A DNA stretch of 64,000 bases from Halobaculum sp. MBLA0143. GTDB lineage: Archaea > Halobacteriota > Halobacteria > Halobacteriales > Haloferacaceae. The notes under the pieces were generated by a model that saw only the letters and a program-made list of their open reading frames with translations, was not told the DNA's origin and ran no database searches. Both the position numbers and the translations under genes were made by a program. Numbering within the stretch: position 1 is the stretch's first letter; each line of letters opens with the position of its first letter. The stretch lies in assembly GCF_041361465.1 (NCBI RefSeq), contig NZ_JBGKAC010000001.1, forward strand, positions 372,001 through 436,000. The letters run 5' to 3'. This document shows, in pieces, positions 35,820 through 45,291 of the stretch.

Positions 35820-37256
35820 GTGCAGCGGCTCGTACTCGGCTCCGGCGACGCAGCTACGGACGTTGCGGAGGCGACACAGGACGCCGTCGGCACTGTTCGC
35901 GTCCTCTCGCCCGACGAGGGCCACGTCCAGGCGCTGCGAGAGGCCGGCGTAGACGCGACGACCGCGGACCCGACGGACCCGTCCGGCTACCCGGACCACG
36001 CGGACGTGGTCGTCGTCGTCGCGGAGGCGGTGACGGAGACGACGACGGCCGCCCGTGAGCAGTTCCCCGACGCCGCAGTCGTCGTGTTCCTCCCGCCGGG
36101 CGCGTCGGCCGCCGACCGAGAGCGGGTCACCCGTCTCGCCGACCAGGTCGTCGACCGCGGCCGGGAGGTGACCGACCGAATCAGAGACGTGACGGCGACC
36201 TCGCGGGCGAGACGGCTCCGACGGCTGCTCGCCACGCTCCGTGACGCCCGGGAGCCGTTGGCCGTCGTCACCCACGACAATCCGGATCCGGACGCGATCG
36301 CGGCGGCGTTGGCGCTCGTTGACCTCGCGGAACGGATCGGCGTCGACGCGGAGGCGGGCTACACCGGTCGGATCTCCCACCAGGAGAACCGTGCGCTGGT
36401 CAACCTCCTCGAACTGGACCTGCGTGATCTCGACGGCGTGGACGTGCCCGAGACGTACGGCTCCGTCGCGCTCGTCGACCACGCGGTCCCGGGGGTCAAC
36501 GACAGCCTGCCGCCGTCGGTCGAGCCGCTGATCGTGATCGACCACCACCCCCCGGAGGACGGCGTCGACGTGCCGTTCACCGACGTGCGACCGGCGTTGG
36601 GGGCGACGGCGACGATGCTGACACAGTACTTCGAGACGATGGGCGTAGAGATCGACAGGACGGTCGCGACGGCGTTGTTGTACGGCGTCCGGGTCGACAC
36701 CCGAAACTTCACCCGCGGGGTGACGGAGACGGACTTCGAGGCGGCGGCGACGCTCGTCGACCGGGCGGACCCGAGCGTGTTGGACCAGGTGGAGTCGCCC
36801 AGCATCGCCGGCAGCGTGTTCGCAGTGCTGTCGGCGGCGATCCGCAACCGGACCGTGCGCGACGACGTCGTCACCTCCTGTGTCGGCGAACTGCCGGACC
36901 GAGACGCGCTCCCGCAGGCCGCGGACGAACTTCTGGCGATGGAAGGGGTGTGCGTCGCTGTCGTCTACGGCCACACGGACGGCACCGTCTACGTCTCCGC
37001 CCGCGGCCGTGGTGCCGACGTCGACCTCGGCGAGGCGCTGCGCGACGCCTTCGGCACCATCGGCTCGGCCGGGGGCCACGCCGACATGGCCGGCGCGCAG
37101 TTGGATCTGGGTATCCTCGGCGACCCGGGGGACCCCGAACAGCTCCAGAGCGTGTTGGAGGAGGTCGTCTCCGACCGCGTGTTCGAGACGCTCCAACAGA
37201 CGGCCCCGCCGCCGGCACCTGCCGACTGGGCGACCGTCCCGCCCGACGAGGAGTGA
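35820..37256 (+). CDS. DHH-family phosphoesterase with TrkA-N-like N-terminus
   Basis: A 478-residue protein starting at GTG 35820. The first 115 residues resemble a TrkA/RCK nucleotide-binding domain (LVLGSGDAATDVAEATQDAV, DVVVVVAEAVTET). The rest is a DHH/DHHA1 phosphoesterase: VVTHDNPDPDAIAAALAL (motif I), SVALVDHAVPG (II), IVIDHHPPEDG (III), and at the end FGTIGSAGGHADMAGAQL (DHHA1). Relatives are NrnA-type nano-RNases and cyclic-dinucleotide or pAp phosphatases. The RCK fusion suggests nucleotide or redox control. The exact substrate is open. Confidence 0.93.
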   Translation: MQRLVLGSGDAATDVAEATQDAVGTVRVLSPDEGHVQALREAGVDATTADPTDPSGYPDHADVVVVVAEAVTETTTAAREQFPDAAVVVFLPPGASAADRERVTRLADQVVDRGREVTDRIRDVTATSRARRLRRLLATLRDAREPLAVVTHDNPDPDAIAAALALVDLAERIGVDAEAGYTGRISHQENRALVNLLELDLRDLDGVDVPETYGSVALVDHAVPGVNDSLPPSVEPLIVIDHHPPEDGVDVPFTDVRPALGATATMLTQYFETMGVEIDRTVATALLYGVRVDTRNFTRGVTETDFEAAATLVDRADPSVLDQVESPSIAGSVFAVLSAAIRNRTVRDDVVTSCVGELPDRDALPQAADELLAMEGVCVAVVYGHTDGTVYVSARGRGADVDLGEALRDAFGTIGSAGGHADMAGAQLDLGILGDPGDPEQLQSVLEEVVSDRVFETLQQTAPPPAPADWATVPPDEE

Positions 37257-37296
37257 GGACGGCAGTTTCATGCCCGCGGCCCCCCTCGCGGCAAGC

Positions 37297-37647
37297 GTGG
37301 ACCGCAACCGCTCGTTGGACGAGTTCACCGACCCGGAGTCCGACGACTCCGCCTCGTCGGACCGCGAGACACCGGACGAGGGAGACGAGCCGGGTGACTC
37401 CGGTGAGGTGGACGAGGGAGACGAGCCGGGCGACTCCGGTGAGACGAGAGAGCCGGACGATGGGGGCGACTCGGACGACCCGGCCGATCTCGACGACGCT
37501 GTCCTCCCGGACCCGTCGACCGTCGAGCCGTTGGCACCGACGTTCGCGGTCGGCGGCTCGGCGACCTGTGTCGACTGTGGCGATCCGGCCGCCGTCAGAT
37601 GGCGCGGCGGCGACGGCTACGTCTGTGCCGACTGCAAGGAGTGGTAG
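37297..37647 (+). CDS. Small haloarchaeal zinc-ribbon protein
   Basis: A 116-residue acidic protein. The N-terminus DRNRSLDEFTDPE and the C-terminal zinc site CVDCGDPAAVRWRGGDGYV, then CADCKEW (two CxxC pairs), match a small haloarchaeal family often followed by a long disordered middle. The middle has the repeat DEGDEPGDSGE twice. I prefer GTG 37297 as start because conserved-looking residues begin there; an in-frame ATG at 37270 would add nine residues. It follows the DHH gene by 40 bases. Function unknown; nucleic-acid or protein binding is possible. Confidence 0.75.
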   Translation: MDRNRSLDEFTDPESDDSASSDRETPDEGDEPGDSGEVDEGDEPGDSGETREPDDGGDSDDPADLDDAVLPDPSTVEPLAPTFAVGGSATCVDCGDPAAVRWRGGDGYVCADCKEW

Positions 37648-37656
37648 TCGCCGGTC

Positions 37657-39363
37657 TCACCGACGGCCGTCGCGGTCGAACCCCCGCGCGAGCGTCGACG
37701 ACGCCACTGACAGCACGGTCGGTCGGCCGTGGGGACACGCGAACGGGCTGTCACACTCCGCGAGTCGCGCGAGCAGGTCTCGTGCGGTCTCGTCGTCGAG
37801 TTCGTCGCCGGCCTTCAGCGACGGGTGACACGCCAGGTCTGCCAGGAGGTCCGCCCGCGGTGTCGGTGACTCCCCGCGGGCGAGCGCGGCCGCCGTCTCT
37901 CGCAGCGACGCCGGCGCCGCCGTCCGTCCGAGCGGCGCCGGCACCGCCCGGACCGTGACGGTGCCGCCGCCCAGCGACGTCGCGTCGAACCCCAGTGCCG
38001 ACAGTCGGTCGCCGTGTTCCTCGACCGCCGACGCGACCGTCGGGTCGACCGACAGTGTCGCCGGCGGCGACACCGCCCGCGAGGGCAGGTCGTCGCCGAC
38101 GGCTGCCCGCAGCCGTTCGAAGTTCACTCGTTCGTGGGCAGCGTGTTGATCGACGACGAGCAGGTCGTCGTCCGCCTCACACAGGAGGTACAGGTCGTCG
38201 AACTGGCCGAGGTACGTCGCGTCCGCGAGCACGGAGTCGCCGGTCTCGGGCGCGAGCGCGGTCTCGACGTCCGTCGCCGTCTCGGCGGTCCGTGTCAGGT
38301 CCGTCGTCGACAACGCCTCCGAGACGGCCGTCCGGACGCCGTCCCGGACGGTCTCGCCCGCCTGGAGCGCCACGCGACGCTTGGCAGGGTGGACGTTCGG
38401 GTCGACGGCCGCGGCCGGCAGCGACAGCCGGACGACGGCGACCGGGGCGTCACCCTCGGCCAACAGCCGACCGTAGCCGTCGACGACCGCTCGTCGTAGC
38501 CGGTCGTCGTCCACCGGACGACCCCGGACACCGACGTGGACCGCCCGCCCGTCCGATCGCGTCACCGAGGGATCACAGACGAGTCCGTCGACGGTGAGAG
38601 TCGCCCCCTCGCCGTCGGTCGCCTCGCTGTCGTCTCCCTCCGTCTCACCCGTCCCGTCCACGCTCGGCAGCGTCGTCTCGAACTCGACGGCCGTGGCGGC
38701 CCGTGCAGTCTCGCGGTCGTAGACGGCCAGCAGGGCGTCTCGCGTGCCGGTGCCGGGCGTCGACAGTGTCTCCCGGCCGTCGTGGGTGAGTCGGATCGCC
38801 GTCCCCGGCGAGAGGAGGGCGTACCGAGCGACGAGCCGAGAGACTCGGCCGAACTCCCGGCGAGCGTCGTCCAAACTCTCGCGACGCGCCGGCCGGTCGG
38901 CGAACAGGTCGCGGACGGTCACGGTCGTCCCGCGGGCGCGACTCGCCGGCGCCGTCTCCACGGCGAGGTCGCCCGCGGTGCCCGTGACGCTCACCCGGAC
39001 GGCACCGTCGTCGCCGTCGTTCGTCAACAGTTCCAGCTCTCCGGCGGCGTCGGCGACGCTCGCCAACGCCTCCCCCCGGAACCCCAGGCTGTCGACCCGC
39101 GACGGCTCTCCGTCCGGCGGGAGCTTGCTCGTCGTGTGCGGGTGGACGGCGCGGCGGGCGTCTGCCGGCGAGAGCCCTCGGCCGTCGTCGCGGACGGTCA
39201 GCGTCCGGCCACCGCCCTCGACTCCGACCTCGACCCGGTCGGCGCCGGCGTCGAGCGCGTTGTCCAACAGCTCCGCGACCGCGCGGGCCGGCCGCGTCAC
39301 CACCTCGCCGGCGGCGATCCGTTCGACCGTCGTCGACGACAGTTCGCGGACGCGGCCGGTCAC
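37657..39363 (-). CDS. mutL: DNA mismatch repair protein MutL
   Basis: A 568-residue MutL with an N-terminal GHKL ATPase ([20 protein letters not shown], then [42 protein letters not shown]) and a C-terminal endonuclease domain. The endonuclease metal motif [12 protein letters not shown] (DQHA-x2-E-x4-E) is intact, and [10 protein letters not shown] completes the site, so this should be a nicking MutL. Starts at GTG 39363 and overlaps the mutS stop by four bases (GTGA), hence coupled translation. Confidence 0.97.
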   Translation of the reverse strand: MTGRVRELSSTTVERIAAGEVVTRPARAVAELLDNALDAGADRVEVGVEGGGRTLTVRDDGRGLSPADARRAVHPHTTSKLPPDGEPSRVDSLGFRGEALASVADAAGELELLTNDGDDGAVRVSVTGTAGDLAVETAPASRARGTTVTVRDLFADRPARRESLDDARREFGRVSRLVARYALLSPGTAIRLTHDGRETLSTPGTGTRDALLAVYDRETARAATAVEFETTLPSVDGTGETEGDDSEATDGEGATLTVDGLVCDPSVTRSDGRAVHVGVRGRPVDDDRLRRAVVDGYGRLLAEGDAPVAVVRLSLPAAAVDPNVHPAKRRVALQAGETVRDGVRTAVSEALSTTDLTRTAETATDVETALAPETGDSVLADATYLGQFDDLYLLCEADDDLLVVDQHAAHERVNFERLRAAVGDDLPSRAVSPPATLSVDPTVASAVEEHGDRLSALGFDATSLGGGTVTVRAVPAPLGRTAAPASLRETAAALARGESPTPRADLLADLACHPSLKAGDELDDETARDLLARLAECDSPFACPHGRPTVLSVASSTLARGFDRDGRR

Positions 39364-42278
39364 GGCTCGTCACCCGTCCCGTCGCGTCCGACACCGTGGC
39401 CCCGGTCGTCGCCCGCGGCGACGCCGTCGCGCACGATCTCGTCTGCTCGTCCGGCGAGGTCGTTCAGCGCCTGGAGCGCCTCTAACGGCGTCGTCTCCGC
39501 GACCGACACGTCGGCCAGCTCCGTCACCAGCGCCGCGACCGCCGGCGGGAGTTGGCCGTCGTCGTGGTCCCGAGCGGCGAGCGTGTCGTCGTATGCGTCG
39601 CCGCCGACTGTGTCGCCCTCGCCGTTCGCCCGGTGTCTGTCCCGCCCCGTCGTGTCGACACCTTCCCCGTCGGTGTCGTCGGTGTCTGGGTCGCCAGTGT
39701 CGTTCGTCTCCACGTGGTCGGTGTCGCCAGTGTCGTCCGTCTCCACGTGGTCGGTGTCGCCAGTGTCGTCCGTCTCCACGCCGTCCCCCTCGTCTGCGCC
39801 GTCGCCGTCGACTTCACCCCCACCGCCGGCGTCGGCGGCGATCTCCGCCAGGGTTCGTTGATCCGGCTCGGCAGTGCCGACGAGTTCCCGGGCCCGGGCG
39901 ACGACCGGCGCGGGCACGCCCGCCATCTCGGCCACCCGGACGCCGTACGAGGAGGAGGCGGCCCCCTCGCGCACCCGGTGGCGGAACGTCACGTCCCCGT
40001 CCGTCCGGGTGGCGTCCAGGTGGCGATTCCGCACCCGCGGCAGTTCGTCCGCCAACGCCGTCAGGTCGTGGTAGTGGGTGGCGAACACGGTGGTCGCCCC
40101 GAGTTCGTCGTGGAGGAACTCCACGGCGGCGCGGGCGATAGCGCGACCGTCCGTCGTCGCCGTCCCGCGGCCCACCTCGTCCAACAACACGAGCGAGTCG
40201 TCGGTAGCGTCGTGGAGGATGTCCGTCAGCTCCGCCATCTCCCGCATGAACGTCGACTGGCCGCCGGCGATGTCGTCGCTCGCGCCGACGCGGGTGAACA
40301 CCCGGTCGACCACCGGGAGCGTCGCCGACGCCGCCGGCACGAAGCTCCCGGCCTGTGCCAACACGACCGCCAGCGCGACCTGGCGCATGTACGTCGACTT
40401 CCCGCTCATGTTCGGCCCCGTCAGGAGCGTGACGCTCCCCCGGGAGAGCCGGGCGTCGTTCGGGACGAACTCCGACTCCGTCCGCTCGACCACCGGGTGG
40501 CGGCCCCGCTCGATCGCCACCCCGCCGTCGTCACCGTCCGGGCGCATCGACGGTCGGACGTAGTCTCGCTCGACCGCGACCGTCGCCAGCCCCGCCAGCG
40601 CGTCCAGTCGGGCGACCGCGTCCGCCAGCGCCTGCACCCGGTCACTCTCTTCGGCCACCCGTTCGCGCACGGCCACGAACGTCTCGTACTCCAAGGCGTC
40701 GGCGCGTTCCTCTGCGCCCAGGATCTCGTCTTCGCGGCGCTTCAACTCCGGCGTGTAGAACCGCTCTGCGTTCTTCAGCGTCTGGCGCCGGGTGTACTCC
40801 TCTGGCACGTCGTCGACGTTGCTGTTCGTCACCTCGACGTAGTAGCCGTGGACCTGATTGTACCCCACCTCCAGGGTGTCGATCCCGGTGCGCTCGCGTT
40901 CCCGTGCCTCCAGGTCCGCGATCCACTCGCGTCCCTCTCTGGCGGTCGCCCGGAGCTCGTCCAACTCCTCGTCGAACCCCTCGCGGATCACACCACCCTC
41001 CGTGATCTCGTGGGGCGGGTCGGCCACGAGCGCGGCCTCGAGGTACTCCCGCAGCTCCGTCAGCGGATCCAGGTCCTCCCGCAGGCTCGCCAGCGCGTCG
41101 ACTCCCTCCAGTGTCTCCCGTAGCTCCGGCACGACCGTCAGCGTGTCCGCCAACGACCGGAGGTCCCGGGCGTCTGCTCGTTCGCGTGCCGCCCGGCTCA
41201 CGAGTCGCTCGAGGTCGTAGGCGGCGTCCAGTCGCTCCCGCACCTCCGCCCGCACGAGACTCTCGTCTGCCAGCGCCCCGACTGCGTCGTGTCGCGTCTC
41301 GATCTCCGCCCGGTCGACGAGCGGCCGCCGCAGCCACGACTCCAGCCGTCGCCGGCCCAGCGCCGACCGCGTCTCGTCGACTGTCTCCAACAGTGTCCGG
41401 CCGGAGGGGGTGTGCGCCTCGAACAGCTCCAGCCCCCGTAGCGCGGTCGCGTCCAGCCGAAGGCTTCGCCGAGGATCGTACTGCCGCACCCGCGTGACGT
41501 ACGACAACGGCCCGTCGTCACCCTGCGTGTACTCCGCGTAGCCCAGGAGGCCGCCCGCGGCAATCCGTTCTGCGGGGTCGAACCGGTCGGCGGCCGCGTA
41601 CGCCCCCAGCCGATCAGTCGCCGTCGCCGGCTCGAACGCCGTCGCCTCGTACCCCGTCGCCGGCGCGTCCGGGTCCACCGCCGCTCGTGTCTCTCCGTCT
41701 ACGTCCGGGCCGACGACCACCTCCGCCGGGCCGACACGGGCCAACTCCGCCGCCACCGCCGCCCGGTCGCCGCTCGTGACCGCACACTCTCCCGTCGACA
41801 CGTCGACGTACGCGAACCCCAGCGACTCCTCGCCGGCCGTCCCCGGCGCCGTCGCCACGCACGCCAGGTAGTTCGACTCCCCGCCCGCCAGCAGTTCGTC
41901 GTCGACGACCGTCCCGGGCGTGACCACCCGCGTCACCGCCCGGTCGACCAACCCCGTGGTCTCCTCGGGGTCTTCGACCTGATCTGCGACGGCGAGCCTG
42001 TGACCCGCCGCCAGCAGTCGGTCGAGGTACGTCGCCGCGTTGTCGATCGGAATCCCACACGCCGTGTACGTTCCCGTGGAGTCCTCGCGCTCGATCTTCG
42101 TGAGCTCGCACACCCGCGCGACCTCCTCGGCCGTCTCACAGAACGCCTTGTAGAAGTCGCCGACCCTGAACAACAGGATCGCGTCGTCGTACTCTTCGGC
42201 CAGGTCGACGTACTGGGAGAGCATCGGCGTCAGCTCCGCCCGCCTGTCGAGCATCTTCGCCGGTGCGCCCGTCGTCAT
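39360..42278 (-). CDS. mutS: DNA mismatch repair protein MutS (MutS1 type)
   Basis: A 972-residue MutS, first gene of mutS-mutL. Domains: mismatch-binding ([19 protein letters not shown]), connector, core/lever, clamp, and ABC ATPase with Walker [21 protein letters not shown] and Walker [20 protein letters not shown]. Two oddities are visible. The Phe-x-Glu mismatch motif reads Phe42-Tyr-Lys44, so the Glu is replaced by Lys. After the ATPase, an acidic insert of about 85 residues with a repeated [11 protein letters not shown] unit separates the helix-turn-helix region from the C-terminal end ([20 protein letters not shown]). Start at ATG 42278 ([13 protein letters not shown]). Confidence 0.96.
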   Translation of the reverse strand: MTTGAPAKMLDRRAELTPMLSQYVDLAEEYDDAILLFRVGDFYKAFCETAEEVARVCELTKIEREDSTGTYTACGIPIDNAATYLDRLLAAGHRLAVADQVEDPEETTGLVDRAVTRVVTPGTVVDDELLAGGESNYLACVATAPGTAGEESLGFAYVDVSTGECAVTSGDRAAVAAELARVGPAEVVVGPDVDGETRAAVDPDAPATGYEATAFEPATATDRLGAYAAADRFDPAERIAAGGLLGYAEYTQGDDGPLSYVTRVRQYDPRRSLRLDATALRGLELFEAHTPSGRTLLETVDETRSALGRRRLESWLRRPLVDRAEIETRHDAVGALADESLVRAEVRERLDAAYDLERLVSRAARERADARDLRSLADTLTVVPELRETLEGVDALASLREDLDPLTELREYLEAALVADPPHEITEGGVIREGFDEELDELRATAREGREWIADLEARERERTGIDTLEVGYNQVHGYYVEVTNSNVDDVPEEYTRRQTLKNAERFYTPELKRREDEILGAEERADALEYETFVAVRERVAEESDRVQALADAVARLDALAGLATVAVERDYVRPSMRPDGDDGGVAIERGRHPVVERTESEFVPNDARLSRGSVTLLTGPNMSGKSTYMRQVALAVVLAQAGSFVPAASATLPVVDRVFTRVGASDDIAGGQSTFMREMAELTDILHDATDDSLVLLDEVGRGTATTDGRAIARAAVEFLHDELGATTVFATHYHDLTALADELPRVRNRHLDATRTDGDVTFRHRVREGAASSSYGVRVAEMAGVPAPVVARARELVGTAEPDQRTLAEIAADAGGGGEVDGDGADEGDGVETDDTGDTDHVETDDTGDTDHVETNDTGDPDTDDTDGEGVDTTGRDRHRANGEGDTVGGDAYDDTLAARDHDDGQLPPAVAALVTELADVSVAETTPLEALQALNDLAGRADEIVRDGVAAGDDRGHGVGRDGTGDEP
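39691..39780. repeat. 33-bp in-frame tandem repeat within mutS
   Basis: The unit gtctccacgtggtcggtgtc plus gccagtgtcgtcc starts at 39706 and 39739, with partial units on both sides. It encodes a [11 protein letters not shown] repeat on the minus strand, in the acidic insert between the ATPase and the C-terminal end of MutS. Confidence 0.88.
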
Positions 42279-42529
42279 GTTCGGCTGGGGGTCGGCGACG
42301 GGCGAAAGTGTTGTGTTCTCCGTGGTGAACGGCGCGCGCCCCGTTCGGTCACCCCGTCTCTCGCTGCGGCGGCGGACGGGCGACACACGAGTCGCCCGCA
42401 CGCCACCGCAGGGAGCGGAGCGACCGAGGAGCGCAGTCGGCTGGGGGGACTGTAGGTCCGGCCCAGCGGGGGTTCCGAGGTGTTCGTGGTCCCGTGCCCA
42501 CCCGAGTCGAGCGAGCTAACGACGAGTAC

Positions 42530-43573
42530 TCAGAACAACCCGTCGGACCGCAACGACTCGACGACCTCCCGGACTCGCTGCGCCTCGTCTCTCGGCACCA
42601 CGAGCACACGGTCGTCCCAGGCGACGACACAGAGGTCGTCGACGCCGACGAGCGAGACGTGGCTGTCGGCGTCGGCGACGACGACGTTGTCGGTCGCGTC
42701 GACAGTCACTGCCTCCCCGACACGGGCGTTCCCGTCCTCGTCGGCCCCCACGACACGCTCCACCGCGTCCCAGGCGCCGAGATCGTCCCAGTCGAAGGAG
42801 ACGGGGACGACGGCGGCTTCCTCGGCACGCTCCATCACGGCGTGGTCGACGCTGACGGCCGAGACGGCCTCGAAGGCACCCGCCGGGTCACCCTCGTCCA
42901 GACGAGAGAGCATCGGCGCGAGCGGTGAGTCGCCGACGGCCCTCCGGAGTGCGGTCGGCGTCCAGGCGAAGATTCCGGCGTTCCAGCGGTGGCCCGCGGC
43001 GACGTACTCGCGGGCCGTGGCGTCGTCTGGCTTCTCGTGGAACGCAGCCAGTTCGTGGTAGCCGTCGCGTCCCGGTCCGAGTTCGAGGTAGCCGTAGCCG
43101 GTCTCCGGGCGGGTGGGGGCGACGCCGAACGTGACGAGTCGATCGGTGTCGCCGGCGACGCGGGCGCCGTCGGCGACGGCGTCCGCGAACGCCGCCGGGT
43201 CGGGGACGTGGTGGTCGGCGGGCAGCGTGACGACGACCGGCTCCGGGCCGTCGGCCGGCACGGGGAGCTCGCCGGCGGCGTGCAGTCGGGCGACCTGGTG
43301 GGTGGCGAACACGGTCGCGGGCCCGGTGTCTTTGGCCGCGGGCTCGACGAGCACGTCCGCCGTCGGCGCGCGCTCGCGGACGGCGTCGGCGAACCCCTCG
43401 CGGGTGGCGACGACCGTGGCGTCGGCGAACGCCGTGCGCTCCAGCGTTCGCGCGAGCAACGACCGGTCGCCGGCCAACGGGAGGAACTGCTTCGGGCGGT
43501 CCGACCGAGCGGCGGGGTAGAGTCGTGTCCCGGTGCCGCCGGCGAGCACCACCGCGACGATTGGCCGATTCAT
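42530..43573 (-). CDS. Mannose-1-phosphate guanylyltransferase
   Basis: A 347-residue nucleotidyltransferase making GDP-mannose for glycans. The signature VVLAGGTGTRLYPAARSDRP, followed by KQFLPL, is that of ManC-type enzymes; AKDTGPATVFATHQVARLH, TLPADHHVPDPAAFA, GYLELGP and AFHEKPDDATAREYVAAGH follow in order. No phosphomannose isomerase domain is fused. Start at ATG 43573 (MNRPIVAVVLAGG); the longer frame runs through the promoter. Divergent from the Cys-rich peptide gene, 135 bases between starts. Confidence 0.94.
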   Translation of the reverse strand: MNRPIVAVVLAGGTGTRLYPAARSDRPKQFLPLAGDRSLLARTLERTAFADATVVATREGFADAVRERAPTADVLVEPAAKDTGPATVFATHQVARLHAAGELPVPADGPEPVVVTLPADHHVPDPAAFADAVADGARVAGDTDRLVTFGVAPTRPETGYGYLELGPGRDGYHELAAFHEKPDDATAREYVAAGHRWNAGIFAWTPTALRRAVGDSPLAPMLSRLDEGDPAGAFEAVSAVSVDHAVMERAEEAAVVPVSFDWDDLGAWDAVERVVGADEDGNARVGEAVTVDATDNVVVADADSHVSLVGVDDLCVVAWDDRVLVVPRDEAQRVREVVESLRSDGLF

Positions 43574-43597
43574 GTGTGTCGCCCCCGAGTCAGAGCT

Positions 43598-43618
43598 ACC
43601 GGGGTAAAAGCTCCCGGT
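43598..43618. promoter_or_regulatory. Inverted repeat around the likely TATA box of the guanylyltransferase gene
   Basis: ACCGGG-(9)-CCCGGT encloses GTAAAAGCT; read on the minus strand the spacer is AGCTTTTAC, a plausible TATA box about 30 bases before the start at 43573. A regulator bound here would cover the promoter and sit close to the divergent peptide gene. Confidence 0.45.
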
Positions 43619-43637
43619 GATGTAATCATAAGTCAGT

Positions 43638-43645
43638 AAATATAG
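43638..43645 (+). promoter_or_regulatory. Probable TATA box of the Cys-rich peptide gene
   Basis: AAATATAG lies about 70 bases before the ATG at 43709, which would give a leader near 40 nt. The leader contains a small hairpin GCTGG-CAAA-CCAGC (43689-43702) just before the start codon and no clear Shine-Dalgarno sequence. Confidence 0.45.
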
Positions 43646-43708
43646 AACAGCTATCACCCTATCTCGCAACCGAAACTGATAATAATTTGCTGGCAAACCA
43701 GCCATCCG

Positions 43709-44353
43709 ATGACGCGTGACTCGTCATCAGACATCGGCAGGAGAACCGTACTCAAGAGCGCAGCAGTGTCTGCGGGTGTCGCCGGGCTCGGCTCGGCGGC
43801 AACTGCCAAGTCAGGGTCGCCCCCGAGCGAGGCGCAGCGAGAGGAACTCGTCCGTGACTACCGCGATCCGGCGGTCGCACGACAGGCTGTCAACGAGCAG
43901 ACAGACCTCCTCCGCGAACTGCGCGCAGACGGTGTGCTTCCGGAGGCCAGGGTCGATGACCTGGACACGCTCACGGAGCCGTCTGCCGGCGTCGGAGAGG
44001 CTGTCACGGTAGAGTCGTTCAACGAGAAGCACGTTCCGGTCGTCAAGGTGTTCAGACGGGTCGACGCGGGCTATCTCTCGATCTCCGTCTACCCAGAACA
44101 GGACACGGCACATGCCGTTCTCAATCCTGTCGAAGACGGAGAGCCGCTCGGGGAAGACGACCTCGTGGCCTACGGAGAAACGCCCAAGCCAATGGGGTGC
44201 TGGTCTCCGGGAGAGTGTCAGGACTGTGACTGTTCGAGGAACTGTTGCCGGCGGGACCCGACCACTGGAGACTGTCTTCAGTACTGCAAGCAGTGTGACT
44301 GTAGCTGCGTCTGCTGTGGCTGTGATCCGGTGAACTGTCCTGGCTACTGCTAG
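43709..44353 (+). CDS. Tat-exported precursor of a 16-cysteine peptide (halocin C8-like architecture)
   Basis: A 214-residue precursor. Residues 1-33 are a twin-arginine signal (DIGRRTVLKSAAVSAGVAGL). Residues about 40-158 form a hydrophilic propeptide (REELVRDYRDPAVARQAVNE; HVPVVKVFRRVDAGYLSISV). The last 55 residues hold 16 cysteines in dense groups (CQDCDCSRNCC, CKQCDCSCVCCGC) ending CPGYC. Halocin C8 has the same plan: Tat signal, long N-terminal part that gives immunity, and a Cys-rich peptide released from the C-terminus. I infer the same role here; the peptide sequence itself is not one I know. An ABC ATPase and permease follow directly. Codon use is AT-richer than in neighbouring genes. 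Confidence 0.8.
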   Translation: MTRDSSSDIGRRTVLKSAAVSAGVAGLGSAATAKSGSPPSEAQREELVRDYRDPAVARQAVNEQTDLLRELRADGVLPEARVDDLDTLTEPSAGVGEAVTVESFNEKHVPVVKVFRRVDAGYLSISVYPEQDTAHAVLNPVEDGEPLGEDDLVAYGETPKPMGCWSPGECQDCDCSRNCCRRDPTTGDCLQYCKQCDCSCVCCGCDPVNCPGYC

Positions 44354-44367
44354 CTCGTTCAACTTCT

Positions 44368-45291
44368 ATGCCTGCTATATATTTAAATAGTCTGTCAAAA
44401 AAGATTAATAGTGTAAAAATTTTAAAAGATATAAGCTTCGAAATCGACGAAGGAGAGGTGTTCGGCTTTCTCGGCCCGAACGGGGCGGGCAAGTCGACGA
44501 CGATCAGTATTCTCCTCGGACTCATCAGACCGACAAGTGGCGTCGCAACCGTGTTGGGTCACGATGTCGAGACGGAACGAGACGAGATCCACTCACAGGT
44601 CGGTGTCCTACCAGATGGAGTGGCACCGTTCACCGGGCTCAGTGGCACGCAACACGTCGAGTTTGCCGCTCGTGCACACGGCGTCTCGGTCGACCCGGCT
44701 GAACTGCTCGACTACACTGGACTCGACCCCGCGGACCACGACCGCCCAGTCGAGAACTACTCGACCGGAATGCGTCAGCGTCTGTGGCTAGCGATGGCAC
44801 TGGTCGGCGATCCGGAGTTGATCGTTCTCGACGAGCCCATGACTGGGCTTGACCCGAACGGAGTACGGGAAGTACGTGAGATCGTTGGCAACCTCGCCAG
44901 CGATGGACACACAGTGTTCTTTTCGAGTCATCGACTCGGTGAAGTGCAGACGGTGTGTGATCGTGTCGGCGTCCTGTACGACGGTCAAGTTCGACGGATT
45001 GCAGATGTCGACGAACTCGGCGGCTCAGAGATTGGGAGTCTTTATACAGTCCGTTTCGAGATACCGACACCCAACGAGCGGCTGTTTGCCGACATCCGAT
45101 CCCGTGAGGATGTCCGCCGCGCCGAGTACGACGGAGAGTGGTTGCGTGTTGAGTCCGCCAGCCCGACTGAAAAGGTCGAAGTCACCGAGACAGTCCTCTC
45201 AGAGACAAGCGTGTCGAACATCGTCGCGGAACAGTCGTCACTCGAGTCTCTCTTCGCACGGGAGACTGATAGCACGGAGGTCGACCAATGA
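44368..45291 (+). CDS. ABC transporter ATP-binding protein
   Basis: A 307-residue ABC ATPase of the drug/peptide-efflux (CcmA/NatA-like) type. Walker A FLGPNGAGKST (residues 34-44), signature YSTGMRQRL (131-139, Met in place of the usual Gly), Walker B LIVLDEPMTGLDP (151-163), H-loop VFFSSHRLGE. The C-terminal 90 residues are an accessory domain seen in ABC-2 exporters. It begins 14 bases after the Cys-rich peptide gene and overlaps the permease start by four bases (ATGA), so the three form an operon. The first 20 codons are strikingly AT-rich. It probably exports the peptide or protects against it. Confidence 0.94.
   Translation: MPAIYLNSLSKKINSVKILKDISFEIDEGEVFGFLGPNGAGKSTTISILLGLIRPTSGVATVLGHDVETERDEIHSQVGVLPDGVAPFTGLSGTQHVEFAARAHGVSVDPAELLDYTGLDPADHDRPVENYSTGMRQRLWLAMALVGDPELIVLDEPMTGLDPNGVREVREIVGNLASDGHTVFFSSHRLGEVQTVCDRVGVLYDGQVRRIADVDELGGSEIGSLYTVRFEIPTPNERLFADIRSREDVRRAEYDGEWLRVESASPTEKVEVTETVLSETSVSNIVAEQSSLESLFARETDSTEVDQ

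Noticed and set aside
35727-37328. 533-residue minus-strand frame
   Set aside because: Antisense to the DHH phosphoesterase, whose motifs are intact.
39552-41123. 523-residue plus-strand frame opposite mutS
   Set aside because: Shadow frame; composition rich in His, Arg and Val, and no start context.
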